Below are positions 33,512 through 44,100 of a stretch of 64,000 nucleotides of DNA, piece after piece. How positions within the stretch are numbered: the stretch's first letter is position 1; every line of letters starts with the position of its first letter. Source of the stretch: Persicaria tinctoria (lineage: Eukaryota; Streptophyta; Magnoliopsida; Caryophyllales; Polygonaceae); NCBI GenBank assembly GCA_037127255.1, contig JBANSL010000004.1, forward strand, positions 70,268,627-70,332,626, given 5' to 3'. The notes under the pieces are model-generated. The model was not told the origin of the DNA and searched no databases. It saw only the letters and a program-made list of their open reading frames with translations. The translations under genes were made by a program, and so were the position numbers.

Positions 33512-36500
33512 TTTTTTTTTTTTTATTAGGAAAGATTTCGGGAGAGAAGGCTCTACCCGGCAGCATCCTTGCGGATGAGGTCCAGAAGACCTGAATCATT
33601 TTTAATATCGAATCCTCGGGCAGAGTGGAAAAGGTGTGCAACTTTATCAGCAACTCTATTGCCCATACGAGGAACATGAAAGAAAGAGACTTCTTTCACA
33701 GTCGATAGCAGAATTTGTACATCAGAAAGGATCATTTCAATTTCTCAAGGGCATTTGGTTTTCCTATTTAAGTGATCAATGATTATCTTAGAGTCACCTT
33801 CGATTTGGATTTTATCTATATTGAGTTGGCGAGCGTGTTGGATTCCCACTTTGAGAGTGAGAGCTTCCGCAATGAGAGAACGTTGTTTGCCTAGTTTCTT
33901 GTGACACACTGATACTAGTCGTCCCTCCCAATCTCTGATAATGGCCCCAGTAGTGCTATCGTTATTTGTAAGTGATGATCCATCGAAATTGAGCTTTAGC
34001 GTACCCCACGATGGCTTGCGCCAAGAAACATTTTTTTGTCTTTTATTCTGTTGTGTAGTTTTGGGGATAAAATGACTAAACTCCTCCTCAAAATCAGCCT
34101 CAACCCCAGAAGTCTTTTTCCGGTTGTCTATGTGCGATTTAATCAGACGTAATATTCTGTCTTTTTGCGGAATGGGCACCCTTTGAAACAAATATTGATT
34201 CCTAATATACCAAGTAGACTACCAAGAGAAAGCAAGGCTTTCCAGCGCCGGCGAGTTAAGATTCTTCCCAATAAACGACAAAATGGGCTTGATGTCTCGA
34301 GACTGGACAATCATGCAAGCAATAATTGATTGGACTGGGGGGGAGGGGGGTTGATGGATCGCTCGTATAAACTGACACTCTAGTAAAAGGTGGACCTCAT
34401 CCTCGGGGCCCCCATTACATAAAGAACAGGTGGTCGGGACAGACGTCCCCCGACATGATAGCCTAGAAGCAGTTGGAAGGCCATCCTGTGAAACTTTCCA
34501 AAGAAAATTTTTAATCTTCGGGGGAATACTAGCCTTCCATATCCAGACATTATTGTCAAGGAGAAGTGTTGACTGAGGAGTTATCAATTTGTATGCACTA
34601 GCAGTGGCAAACCATCCCTCCCTATCAGGTCACCAGTATAACCGGTCCTCAAATTGCGAGGCGGGTAGCGAAATGTCTAGAATTTCACGTACCAAGCAGT
34701 TAGGTAGTGCGCTTTGGAGTTTTTCCTTCCACCATCTTCCCCCTATGATGTAATCACTGACAGTCCCCTCTTGATTATAATATTGAAGGCAATCTTCCAT
34801 GGATGACAAGGAAGAAGTTGTGATCCAATTATCAGTCCAGAATTTAATTGATTTCCCATTTCCTACAGACCAAAATAAGCCCCGACTTCAATTTGTTAAT
34901 TAGTGTTGTGAGCTTAGACCATTGCCAAGAGTTTGTCCTAATTTTTCTGTATTCGAAAATGCTAGCAGAGCGAAGGTACTTGTGTCTGATCAACGAGACC
35001 CATACATTACTAGGCTCAGCCAGAATCTTCCAAAGAAGCTTCATTTGGAGAGCCATATTCATGTCACTTGATTTTCGAATCCCCAAACCCCTACAATGCT
35101 TCGGTTTGCAAATGCTATCCCAGCTAATTAGTGGGCGGTACTGAAGATCCTTGTTCCAAAAGAAAGTACGGTTTATCTGGTCAAGTTCTTTGTGCATCGT
35201 CGCAGGGAGCATGAAATTCTGCATAAAGTGTAGTGGCTTAGCAGAAAGATTGGAGTTGATTAAGATAGCGCGTCCTTGTTGAGAAAGGGCATTGGCCCTC
35301 CATTTACTTTAGACTTACAAATGATTTCTTCGAAAGTATTTTTGGTCACTCGCCCATTGATAATACAGCAACTAAGATATTTCTCTATTGAGTTTTCATT
35401 TGTAATATTAAGACAGTTGTGCAGTTCTAGGATCCTATGGTTAGGGATGCCTCTCGTAGCTTGGAAACTAGATTTATGGTAATTGACCTTTTGGCCCGAA
35501 ACTTTACAGTATGAATCTACAATTGAGTTCACTTTGCGCCCAGCTTCCAAACCACCTTTTGAGAAGATTATGATGTCATCTGCGAAGGAGAGGAACGGAA
35601 TCCGGGGGTCGTGTTTTCCAATCGGGAAGCCGATGTGGGTTTTATCCAGTCTTGCCTTAGCTGTGAGATTCCGGGCCAGAATCTCAGCACCTAAAATAAA
35701 TAGGAATGGGGAAATCGGGTCCCCCTCACGGAGACCCCTGGACGGGAAGATCGGGTCAGTAGGACCGTTGTTGACTAACACTGAGAAAGATAACGTCGTG
35801 ATACATTCCATAACCCATGAAATAAATTTATCGTGGAAACCAAATCTCCCAAGTACCTTTTTTTATGAAATTCCAGTCGACTCTATCGTATGCTTTTTCC
35901 ATATCTAGTTTTATTGCTAACCATCCCTCACGACCCTTCCGAGATCTGAAGAAGTGAAAAATTTCGTGAGCTATCAGGACATTATCTTGAATAGCCTTGT
36001 CAGATACAAAAGCGCCCTACAGCGGGTGGATAAGTTTCCCAATAATCGTTTTCATTCTATCAGTCAAGATTTTGGATATAATTTTGTATATATTGGAACA
36101 TAAGCTGATTGGTCGGTAATGACAGGTGGCAGTCGGATTTTCTCTTTTTGGGAGAAGGGAGATGAATGTGTGATTTATTTGTTTAAGCATTTTTCCGGAA
36201 TGGAAGAATCCTTTAACTGCTCGGATTACGGATGTACCTACTATATCCCAATATTTTTTTATAAAATTCAGCTGTGAAGCCATCAGGACCCGGGGATTTA
36301 TTTTTTCCCAAATTGAAAACTGCTGTTTTAATCTCCATGTTAGACGGTAGTTGCACAAGGAAATTGTTATCCTCCGGTGCAATTGATGGTTGTATTAGCT
36401 CTAACAACTCGTTTAGGAGCCTGTCGTCTATCGGTTCTTTCTTAAATCTTTTGTCGAAATCCTCTTTAATCTCATTCCGAACATTTTCCTCGCCTACAAC

Positions 36501-37130
36501 CAAAGTTCCAGTGGAAGAAGCGATGTTACGTATTTGTTTCCTATGCCTTCGCCCCGACGCCACCCGGTGAAAATAAGTTGTGTTGGAATCCGAGAGCTTA
36601 AGATGTTTGGTTTTGGCTCTTTGGTTCCAAAAAGTTTTTTGGAAGAGATGAAGCTTCTCCTTCTTTTTTTATGAGGCACTTTTCCTTATTGTAGTTTTCT
36701 TGAACATTTATCCCCGGGCCAGTGGATTGAATGTGCAGGAGCTCAGTCTCCACCTCCTTTAATTGGCGGAAAATGTTTCCAAAAGTTATTTTATTCCATT
36801 CATTTGCCTTCTTTTTAAGGATTTTTTGTTTAAACATTAATTGAAACATGGCAGATCCCAGGCAATTGGCCCTCCGAGATTGTTTAACTATATTGTGGAA
36901 ATCTTTTCGAAGTATCCAGGCATTTTCAAACTTGAAAGGCGGAGCTTTAAAAGTAGAGTTGACCTCAAAAGATATTGATATTGGGCAGTGATCTGAGGTG
37001 GAGAATTGGAGAAAGCTCCGTTATATGTGATCATATTAGGAAATTTTTCGATAACTTGTTGGTGAACAAGCACCCGATCGAGTTTTTCACGGATATTGAA
37101 ATCTTCATCCGGATTCTTCCTCCAAGTTTC
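33512..37130 (-). mobile_element. 5'-truncated, degenerate L1 LINE, second copy
   Basis: A minus-strand LINE whose tail is the T-run at 33512-33524. Its ORF2 is related to the L1 at 8178-14701. It begins inside the endonuclease domain (TWRKNPDE... near 37130, equal to about residue 187 of the first copy). It keeps the SDH-equivalent region in damaged form, reverse transcriptase (FSKG/FADD region in the frame 35811-35260), the zinc-finger region (34587-34219) and RNase H (34191-33553, FDGSS, IEGDS, NRVADKVAHLF). At least eight frame breaks occur. It is older than the first copy. 5' truncation is the usual outcome of incomplete reverse transcription. The breakpoint lies in a 20-base near-perfect tandem repeat (37121-37140, 37141-37160). 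Confidence 0.92.
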
Positions 37131-37328
37131 AATTACTCTCTCCAAGTTTCAATTGCTCTTTATTTCTTTGTTTGTTTTTTTTCTTTTTATCTTTTTTAAT
37201 TCAAACTTAACGGGGAAAATAAAATTCTATCAAATTTAACGCCAGGGGCGCGAGGCGAAATATTCTTAAATTTCAGAGGTACCATACGAAAAAGGTAAAA
37301 CTTTTGTATACCTCGTGAAAAACACTAT
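37131..37328. other. Short AT-rich spacer
   Basis: Contains the second unit of the TCCAAGTTTCAATT repeat and T-rich sequence. No gene. Confidence 0.4.
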
Positions 37329-37599
37329 GGGCGTGTTTGACTGGGGGGTGGGAGTGGATGGAGGGGATGAGGGTGGGCTTTGGGAACCGTGTTCGTATGT
37401 TTGGCAACGGGATAGGCGAGGTGGGAGGAATGCCAAAATGGGGATGTGGCGGGGTGGGAGGGAGATTTTCCCTCACCTTGTAAAAGGAGGATGGAGGGGA
37501 TGGGGAGGGAAATCATCCTTTTTTTACCCTTGGACCCCTTCGGCTTCCATCCAATCCCCATTCTCACACCAACTCTCGTGCTTTGTATAATTAACTGCG

Positions 37600-39199
37600 T
37601 CCGACCGTGATCAAGTCGCTGGTTAGGGCACTGCGGATGGTGACAGTGGAGGCGCGATCCCGATCATTTCGGAGGAATCAGGAGCGATTCCCCTCGTCGA
37701 TTCCGGAGGCAAGAGCTGTTGTGGTAGAGGAAGAAGGTATTCTGGTGCTGGGAGGAGGCGCGGGAGACGGGCGGTTGAGATCGAAGTGGGAGACGTCTTA
37801 CTTGCCGGCGACAGAGATGGCACGGTGGGAGGGGAATTGGGCGGCAACGGAGGAGAGGTAGCTAGAGATGGCGCGATGGGAGGGGAATTGGGCGGCGACG
37901 GAGGAGAGGGAGCCGAAGAGAGTGGAGGATGCGAGGGGAATTGGGCGGCGGCGGATGAGAGGGAGTCGGAGAGAGTGGAGGCGATGGGTTTCTCCATATC
38001 GATTGGAGGCGATGGGTTTCTTTTGCATTTTCCTTTTCCTTTTTCTTTGAATGGGGACATTTTCATCATCTTATGTGGGTTACTCAGTCGCGGTTTACCA
38101 TCCTCAAATCTTTGCCTTGTATTAAAAAAAGTCATCTTATGTGGGTTAGTGGAGACGATTTGGACTTTTTTTGTTTCTCTATCCTCCAAACAATGAAAAT
38201 ACAACCAAACACAAACGTGATTAATTTTAGAGAAAATTTGCCCCCTAAAATTAACATAATGCCCCCTAAGTCCGGCAAATTGGGATTTTGTCCACCTAAA
38301 ATTTTATGGATAAAATTGCCCTCCTCCTGAATTACCTTCCCACTCACCGGATTTTATGGACAAATTTGGGGTTTTCGGCCGCTTCATACTCTGGCCTCCT
38401 CCTTCGCTTCATACTCCTCCTCCGTTTCAGATTTCCCCGGCTGTCGGCGTCGTCTGAACAGAACGTCGTTCTCCCTCTCTCCGTCTTCCACCTCCGGCCT
38501 CCTCGTTCGACATCTCCTTTTAGATTGGTGGTCTCGTGCCAGATCCGGTTCCGGTGAAGCCAAGCGACGCCATCACAGATCTGTTGTTGTTGCACCCCGT
38601 TGGCCACTTCTGGCCTCTGTTTTTCTGTTGTTGTTGCACACCGCCTCCTTCACCACCACCTTCGACACCACCACCTCCTTCCCTCCCTCCACACCGTTGG
38701 CCACCGCTGCAACCGCCAGCCAAATCTCCCACTATCCTCCTCTCTCTTTGACCGGCTTATGAAATTTCTCAGATCTGAAATTAGGGGAAGAAGAGACCGT
38801 GCGAGGCCAGATCTTCGGTGGCCAGATCGAAACCGGCTTGAGATTTGCGACAGACTTGCTGAAAACGCCGGTGGACGTGTGTCTGAAATCTTTCATGGCC
38901 GGTTTCCGCATATCCTGTCCGGTTTCCGCATCTCCTCCGATGCTCTGAGGTATTATCTCTTTCTCCCGCTACCTCTCTATCTTGTTTCGTGTGTTTCTGA
39001 AGGAATGAAACAGCAAATCGACACCGATGTTGTCGGATTTATTTTCAATTTCGCGGCATCCTTAGGTGCTATCGAAGAATTAGATTTTCAACAGCCATAT
39101 CTTATAGGTCGTGATGGCTCTTGCCTAGGTTTTGATAAGAGTATTATCATTTTAGCTTATTGGAATAAGTTTTATTGCTCATTCATTACTTTGCACTAA
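37600..39199. other. GC-rich segment with open frames, unidentified
   Basis: 37780-38010 is made of degenerate repeats of GGGAGGGGAATTGGGCGGC-type sequence, which explains the Pro/Ser-rich minus-strand frame. 38340-39199 has an open plus-strand frame (38600-39199), possibly exons with a 5' UTR. No domain is recognised, and it may be captured host sequence. Confidence 0.35.
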
Positions 39200-39899
39200 T
39201 ATTGATTTTCCTTAGAGTGGAGCATTGTTTATTCCAAATTTGTGTAAAGCTGTGTTCGTTGGAGTGGATCTGGAAGTTATGGTGATTAGAGAGCATCATT
39301 AATGGAGCGGATTGGAGCTGTTCGTGGGTTGTAACTTGTATGTTCAATGGAGCCAGTGGTGTTGCAAATTTGTAATGTTTTCTTACTTTCCACTATATTT
39401 CTTTCTTTTTTCTACATCATATTGCATTATATTAAAAATACAATTTGTTTTAAGCATTCTCGTTAGTAGCAAACAATGAATTTGTGGTTAGCTTGCTATT
39501 GTGATTGAGTTTGCTTTGTTGATATGTTTGGATTGCTATTGTAATTTCAGCAATTTCGTTTGCATTGCTGAAACTTTTGAAGAGCTTATTACGTTTTTTT
39601 TTCTTTTTTTTTTTATCTGGAATACTGAAATTAATTCTCATTAGCGAAATTCGTTAGGTTGAAATGCTGAAATTAATTCTTAAATATATGATTCGCATAG
39701 TTTTATCGATATGTAATAAAGAGTATGAGTGCTGAAACCGTGGTTTCAAGATCAACAACAGTGCTGAAACCGTGGTTTCGGCATCAACAACAGTGCTGAA
39801 ATCGGGGTTTCAGTATCAACAAAAGCAAAATTTTTTGTGGGATCTGAAATGCTGAAATTAATTTTTATTAGCAAAGGTCGTTAGGCTGAAATCAATTTT

Positions 39900-40049
39900 T
39901 TGGAATTTGCAGATTGCACTGTGATCACAATGGCTCACACGATACCAACTGTCATGGACAGCTTCATTGAGTACATAATGCTTGATGGTGTGAATGATGA
40001 AGAGGAGCATGTTCACCTGCTTGGCAATTTGCTGCAAACAATGGACGTG
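39900..40049 (+). other. Exon-like fragment, weakly ABC-transporter-like start
   Basis: A 150-base open stretch ends at a good splice donor (GTG|GTGAGT, 40049/40050). Its first residues, EFADCTVITMAHTIPTVMD, resemble the H-loop region of plant ABCC transporters (consensus CTVITIAHRIPTV). The next residues (FIEYIMLDGVNDEEEHVHLL) do not fit that family, and the usual Arg after the His is Thr. It may be a captured exon from another gene. Confidence 0.3.
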
Positions 40050-40361
40050 GTGAGTTTGTTTATTATGTTAACAACACGTTGCTGAAACCGAGGTTTCAGC
40101 ATCAACAACGTTGTTGAAACCATAAACAACGTTGCTGAAACCCCGATTTCAGTAGCAACAACAATGTTGAAATCGGGGTTTCAACAAAAACATTGTGGAA
40201 GGAAATTTGGAGTTAGATTCGTGAGAGGAATATTTTTACTCTTTTGGTGAGGCCTCTTAGTTTGGTCCTTCTTTTTGCTGAAATTGTTGTTGTTGAACTT
40301 GCTTTAAAACTAGAATTTGCTGAAATTGTTGTTGTTGAACTTGCTTTAAATCTCCTTTAAA

Positions 40362-40429
40362 AGCCTCTTAGCTCAATGGTAGAGCAATGTGCTATGCGAA
40401 AATATGTGGGTTAGAATCCCGCATAGGCT
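40362..40429 (+). other. tRNA-like sequence 3
   Basis: 68 nt: ends AGCCTCT...ATAGGCT (6 of 7 pair), A-box TTAGCTCAATGGTAGAGC, T-arm GTGGGTTAGAATCCCGC (TTC changed to TTA). The anticodon stem does not pair, so it is not a working tRNA. Confidence 0.6.
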
Positions 40430-40480
40430 AAATTTTATATCTCGTAACACGGTTTCAGCAACAATTTCAGCATCAACAAT

Positions 40481-41776
40481 TAGGGGTGGTATCTGAGCCG
40501 AACAGCTCGAGCTCGGCTCGGGCTGGGCTCGAAAAAGCTCGAGCTCGGCTCGTTCGAAAAGGTAAAACAAGCCGAGCTTGAACAAGATTTTAGGCTCGAA
40601 CCGAGCTCGAGCCGAGCCCGAGCCGAACTCAAAAGCTCGATACATTTAATTACAGAAATACCCCTAGGGTTAGGTAGGAGGGTTTTAAGCGTGGAAAACA
40701 GTGGAAGGGCCTTGTTCTTTTGCTTTCGGCCGCTTCCTTCTCTTCTCTCTCCTGTCGTTCGTTCACCTCACCTGTTCCTCTCTGGTTCGCTCGTCCTCCT
40801 CAAGCGGCGCCGACAAACACCATCAGCACCACAAGACTCAGGCGGCGCCGACGATCTTCCTTCCCTCAGTCATTCTTCGACTCGGACTCGTCGCTGTTCG
40901 TTCGACTATCTTCCAGCAGCAGCACATGTAAGCCGCCCTCATTCATTCGTTCGGCGATCTTCCTTGTCAATCTTCTTGTTACAACTTCGTTGATTAATTC
41001 TGTTCTAGTTCCCCCTTACTCCCGGGATGATTCCCTCAATTGATTTGTTCGGTTTCAATTGATTATTTAGTGAATTTGCAATTTTGTATGTAATGTTGAA
41101 TAAACAATTGATTTGTTTGGTTCTTGTTCCCCTTACTGTTTCTCCCCTTACTGTTTCTCAGGTACTGGATGAAGTACTCCCTCAGATCTATCCTTTCCGT
41201 TCACTGTTCAACTGTGGATTTGTATGAAATTAGGTTTTGCTTCTTCAATTTTTTGTTTTAAGAGGTGAGAATTCCATGTCAAAGATCTAAAATTAAGAGT
41301 TGGGATTAGTTGAATCTTGCTTTTGTATTATGGTATTTGAGTGCTTTTCGCACAGGTTGGATCTTGTTTGTTTGAGAATTTTGTATGGTTGGACCTTGAT
41401 TCTATCTATATTTGGATCTTATTTTTTCTATATTGTGGCATTCGAGTGCTTGCAAGCACAACTGCTACTGAGTACTGTATCTTAAAGACACCCAGCTGCT
41501 ACCCTAATATTTACATTTAGGGTTTGAACGAAATACTGAGCTCGAACGAGCTTGAACGAGCCTAGTTGACGAGCTTGAACGAGCTTGGGCTCGTTCGTTC
41601 GGCTTGTTCGAGCCTAACAAGCCGAGCTCGAGTTTGAGGTTAGGCTCGCGAGCCGAGCTTGAGCGCCAAAAAAAGCTCGAATAAATTTTGGGCTCGAGCT
41701 CGGCTCGGCTCGTTTACCGTTCGAGCCAAGCTTGAACATGTCAAGCTCGGCTCGTTCGGCTCGAATACCACCCCTA
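40481..41776. mobile_element. hAT MITE with GAGCTCG subterminal repeats, copy 1
   Basis: 1,296 bp, ends TAGGGGTGGTAT...ATACCACCCCTA, 8-bp target duplication TCAACAAT (40473-40480, 41777-41784). Both ends are packed with GAGCTCGGCTCG motifs in both orientations (about 40500-40640 and 41540-41765). The middle (40690-41500) has unrelated, gene-like sequence with open frames but no recognised domain. No transposase. Confidence 0.92.
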
Positions 41777-42617
41777 TCAACAATGTTGCTGAAATCAGGG
41801 TTTCAGCATCAACAACGTTGCTGAAACCGTGGGTTTAGCATCAATAACGTTGCTTAAACCGGGGTTTCAGCATCAACAACAGTGCTGAAATAGGGGTTTA
41901 AGCAACGCGAAAAAAAAAACAGTTTCAGCAACGCGAAAAAAAAAACTGCTGAAACATGAGGGAGGTTTCGGCATCAACAATAGTGCTGAAATCGGGGTTT
42001 CAGCAACTCCGGTTTCAGCAACGTGAAAAAAAAGCAGTAACGCGAAAAAAAAACTGCTGAAACAGAGGGTGGCACAGGGGTTTCAATAACTCTGGAAATG
42101 CGAAAAAAATACTGCTGAAATAGAGGGTGGCAGAGGGGTTTCAGCAGTTTCAACAACGTGGAAAAAAAAAACTCAATTTCGCGAAAAAAAAAAACTCAAC
42201 TACGGCAACTTTATTTTAGGGGTGGACATTTTGCTAATATGGAGAGGGTGGTGGTCATTTTCCTAATAAAGACCAAAATTTTGGCCATCGAGGTAATCAC
42301 CCCTTAATTTTACCTAAAATATCCATCTCGTCAATCCCCAAAATCCATCCCCATCCTCAAAATTCATTCTCATCCACTAAAATCCACCCCGTTGCCGAAC
42401 ACGCCCTATATAGCTATACCTCAAGGGTACCTAATGAATTTTCGGAAAGAAGAATTAAGCCCTGGGGCGTCAGGCCAACATTGTTTTGTTTTGGAAAAAT
42501 GACCAAAAATAATACGAACTATCCACAGTGAATAAAAAATAATACGAACTTTCAAAACTACCAATTCATATACAAACTATTACACATTAAACCAAAATTG
42601 ATATAGAGTCCAAAATT

Positions 42618-43310
42618 TAGGGCTGTGCATATTTCGGTTTAGACCGGAAAACCGACCGGAACCGAAACGGTCGAACCGGTTATATAACCGAATCGGATAT
42701 TCCGGACCGGTTTTCGGTTGATGGTTTTTGTGAATTACGGTTCCGGTTCGATTCCGGTAATAACTGGCGGTTTAACGGTTTAAACCGAAAATTGATTGGT
42801 ATGTAATTATATTTTATAAAAGTGAAATATTAAGTTTATATTACACTGTTATTTTTTACGATATACTTGTAATATGCTACGATGTTTATATGTTATTTGT
42901 TAGGTTAAATTGTTAAACCCCTTTGATACTTTTGTTTTTTTTATTAACTATGTTGTTAATAATACAGGTTTACATACAAAAAGTTCCAATGATGATGAAA
43001 TAATCTATGTTGTTTGAGTTAAAAAGTAATGGTACGTAATTATATTTTATAAAAGTGAAATATTAAGTTTATCTTTTTATTATCTCATAAGTGAAATATA
43101 AAGAGTAATGGTACATAATTATATTCAAGTTTGGTTATTCCGGTTCTTCCGGTTCCGGATCCGGATTGACTTTCTATATACCGGATCGGTTTTAAACTGA
43201 ACCGGAATGTTACCGGTTCGGTTATCGGTTTGAATATTTAGAATATTCCGGTTCCGGTTTTACCAGTTTTGTGCCGGTTCCGGTTCGGTTCCAACCGGTG
43301 CTCAGCCCTA
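42618..43310. mobile_element. hAT MITE with CCGGTT-rich ends, inside the Pack-MULE arm
   Basis: 693 bp, ends TAGGGCTGTGCAT...GTGCTCAGCCCTA, flanked by CCAAAATT (42610-42617) and CTAAAATT (43311-43318), an 8-bp duplication with one change. The ends are dense in ACCGGAACCG/CGGTTCCGGT motifs. Inserted into the left arm of the Pack-MULE after that element had formed. Confidence 0.88.
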
Positions 43311-43353
43311 CTAAAATTGACAAACTCTAAATTCATTTCAACTCAATATATAA

Positions 43354-43854
43354 TTAATAATAAATTGTGGTCAAAATTGTAAAATTTACAATTCCATTCT
43401 CCTTCCCCAATCTGTAGAACAAAATCAAGAACAGTTGGCGGCGGCAATGGCGGACCTGCTGCAAGACCACAAAAGCGACCGGACATCCACCAATCGCACA
43501 GCCCCAACCCACAATAACACCAGGCGACAAGCGAAAAGAAACCCCAGGGCCGTCGCCAACGCTCTCCTCGAAGGCGAGGAACCGCTTCACCAGGCGGGTG
43601 ACGAGCTCCACGTCGAGGAGGGTCCCACACGCCGCGGAGGAAGTTGCACGGAACGACTTCGTTCTCGACGGGAGGCAGGCGTCGTCGAACCAGTACTCCG
43701 GAGGCGCCGAGCGTAGGGATCCGCCGGGGGCGGAGGCTTTGCAGTGGGGGTTGTGGACGCCTTCAGAGACGTCTAACCAGTCCGGTTGTGGTTTCGCTGC
43801 CGGTCGCCGCCGATCCATGGCTCGTGTTGCAGCGTCCTCCATTGCCGCCGACAA
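43354..43854 (-). CDS. Captured ORF inside the Pack-MULE, unknown function
   Basis: A 166-codon minus-strand frame (43854 to 43354). The GC-rich part (about residues 1-138) is the foreign cargo. The last ~28 residues run into the AT-rich terminal repeat and are probably not ancestral. The segment WLDVSEGVHNPHCKASAPGG and the Cys/Gly-rich middle look like real protein sequence, but I do not recognise the family. No Met-to-stop gene structure or introns are visible, so it is most likely a fragment of a host gene, transcribed if at all from the element. The opposite strand is also open over the cargo, so orientation is not certain. Confidence 0.4.
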   Translation of the reverse strand: MSAAMEDAATRAMDRRRPAAKPQPDWLDVSEGVHNPHCKASAPGGSLRSAPPEYWFDDACLPSRTKSFRATSSAACGTLLDVELVTRLVKRFLAFEESVGDGPGVSFRLSPGVIVGWGCAIGGCPVAFVVLQQVRHCRRQLFLILFYRLGKENGIVNFTILTTIYY

Positions 43855-44100
43855 CTGTTCTAAACTTTGTTCTACAGATTGGGGAAGGAGAATGAAATTA
43901 TAAATTTTACAATTTGACCATAAATTATTATTATTATTAATTATATATTGAGTCCAAATGAATTTAGAGTTTGTGAATTTTGGACTCTATATCAATTTTG
44001 GTTTAATGTCCAATAGTTTGTATATGAATTGCTAGTTTTAAAAGTTCGTATTATTTTTGGTTCACCGTTGATAGTTCGTATTATTTTTGGTCATTTTTCC

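Larger units (their letters stand above)
39724..42165. repeat. Palindromic GCTGAAACC-GGTTTCAGC minisatellite in several blocks
   Basis: Blocks at 39729-39820, 40079-40195 and 41777-42165 contain many variants of GCTGAAACCNNGGTTTCAGC separated by ATCAACAAC, with a ~32-base period in the first block. The 40481-41776 hAT MITE splits the last block: removing it joins GCATCAACAAT to GTTGCTGAAA. In 41890-42165 the units degrade and gain A-runs (CGCGAAAAAAA). Confidence 0.88.
37329..42406. mobile_element. Possible 5.1-kb TIR element of the GGGCGTGTT family
   Basis: The left end GGGCGTGTTTGACTGGGG and right end CCCCGTTGCCGAACACGCCC are imperfect inverted repeats, flanked on both sides by TAT (37326-37328, 42407-42409), a possible 3-bp target duplication. 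Both ends continue into similar G-rich/C-rich sequence. No transposase was found inside. The interior holds unassigned GC-rich DNA, a palindromic minisatellite, a tRNA-like sequence and a hAT MITE. The pairing of these two ends is an inference; they could belong to two different elements. Confidence 0.4.
42493..44100. mobile_element. Pack-MULE with ~330-bp terminal inverted repeats
   Basis: Ends GGAAAAATGACCAAAAATAA and its reverse complement at 44100, with a perfect 9-bp target duplication TTTTGTTTT (42484-42492, 44101-44109), the size typical of Mutator-like elements. The inverted arms span 42493-42617 plus 43311-43440 on the left (interrupted by a hAT MITE) and about 43845-44100 on the right. 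The 43440-43845 interior is GC-rich and unlike the arms, as in MULEs that have captured gene fragments. No transposase. Confidence 0.9.

Noticed and set aside
37623..38204. 193-codon Pro/Ser-rich minus-strand ORF
   Set aside because: Explained by GC-rich degenerate tandem repeats; the other strand is open too and no domain is visible.
39724..39820. CRISPR-like array
   Set aside because: The regular ~32-bp period is a palindromic minisatellite in a plant genome; there are no unique spacers and no associated genes.
39900..40049. ABCC transporter exon
   Set aside because: Only about 15 residues resemble the H-loop; the key Arg is absent and the rest does not fit, so it was left as an unidentified exon-like fragment.
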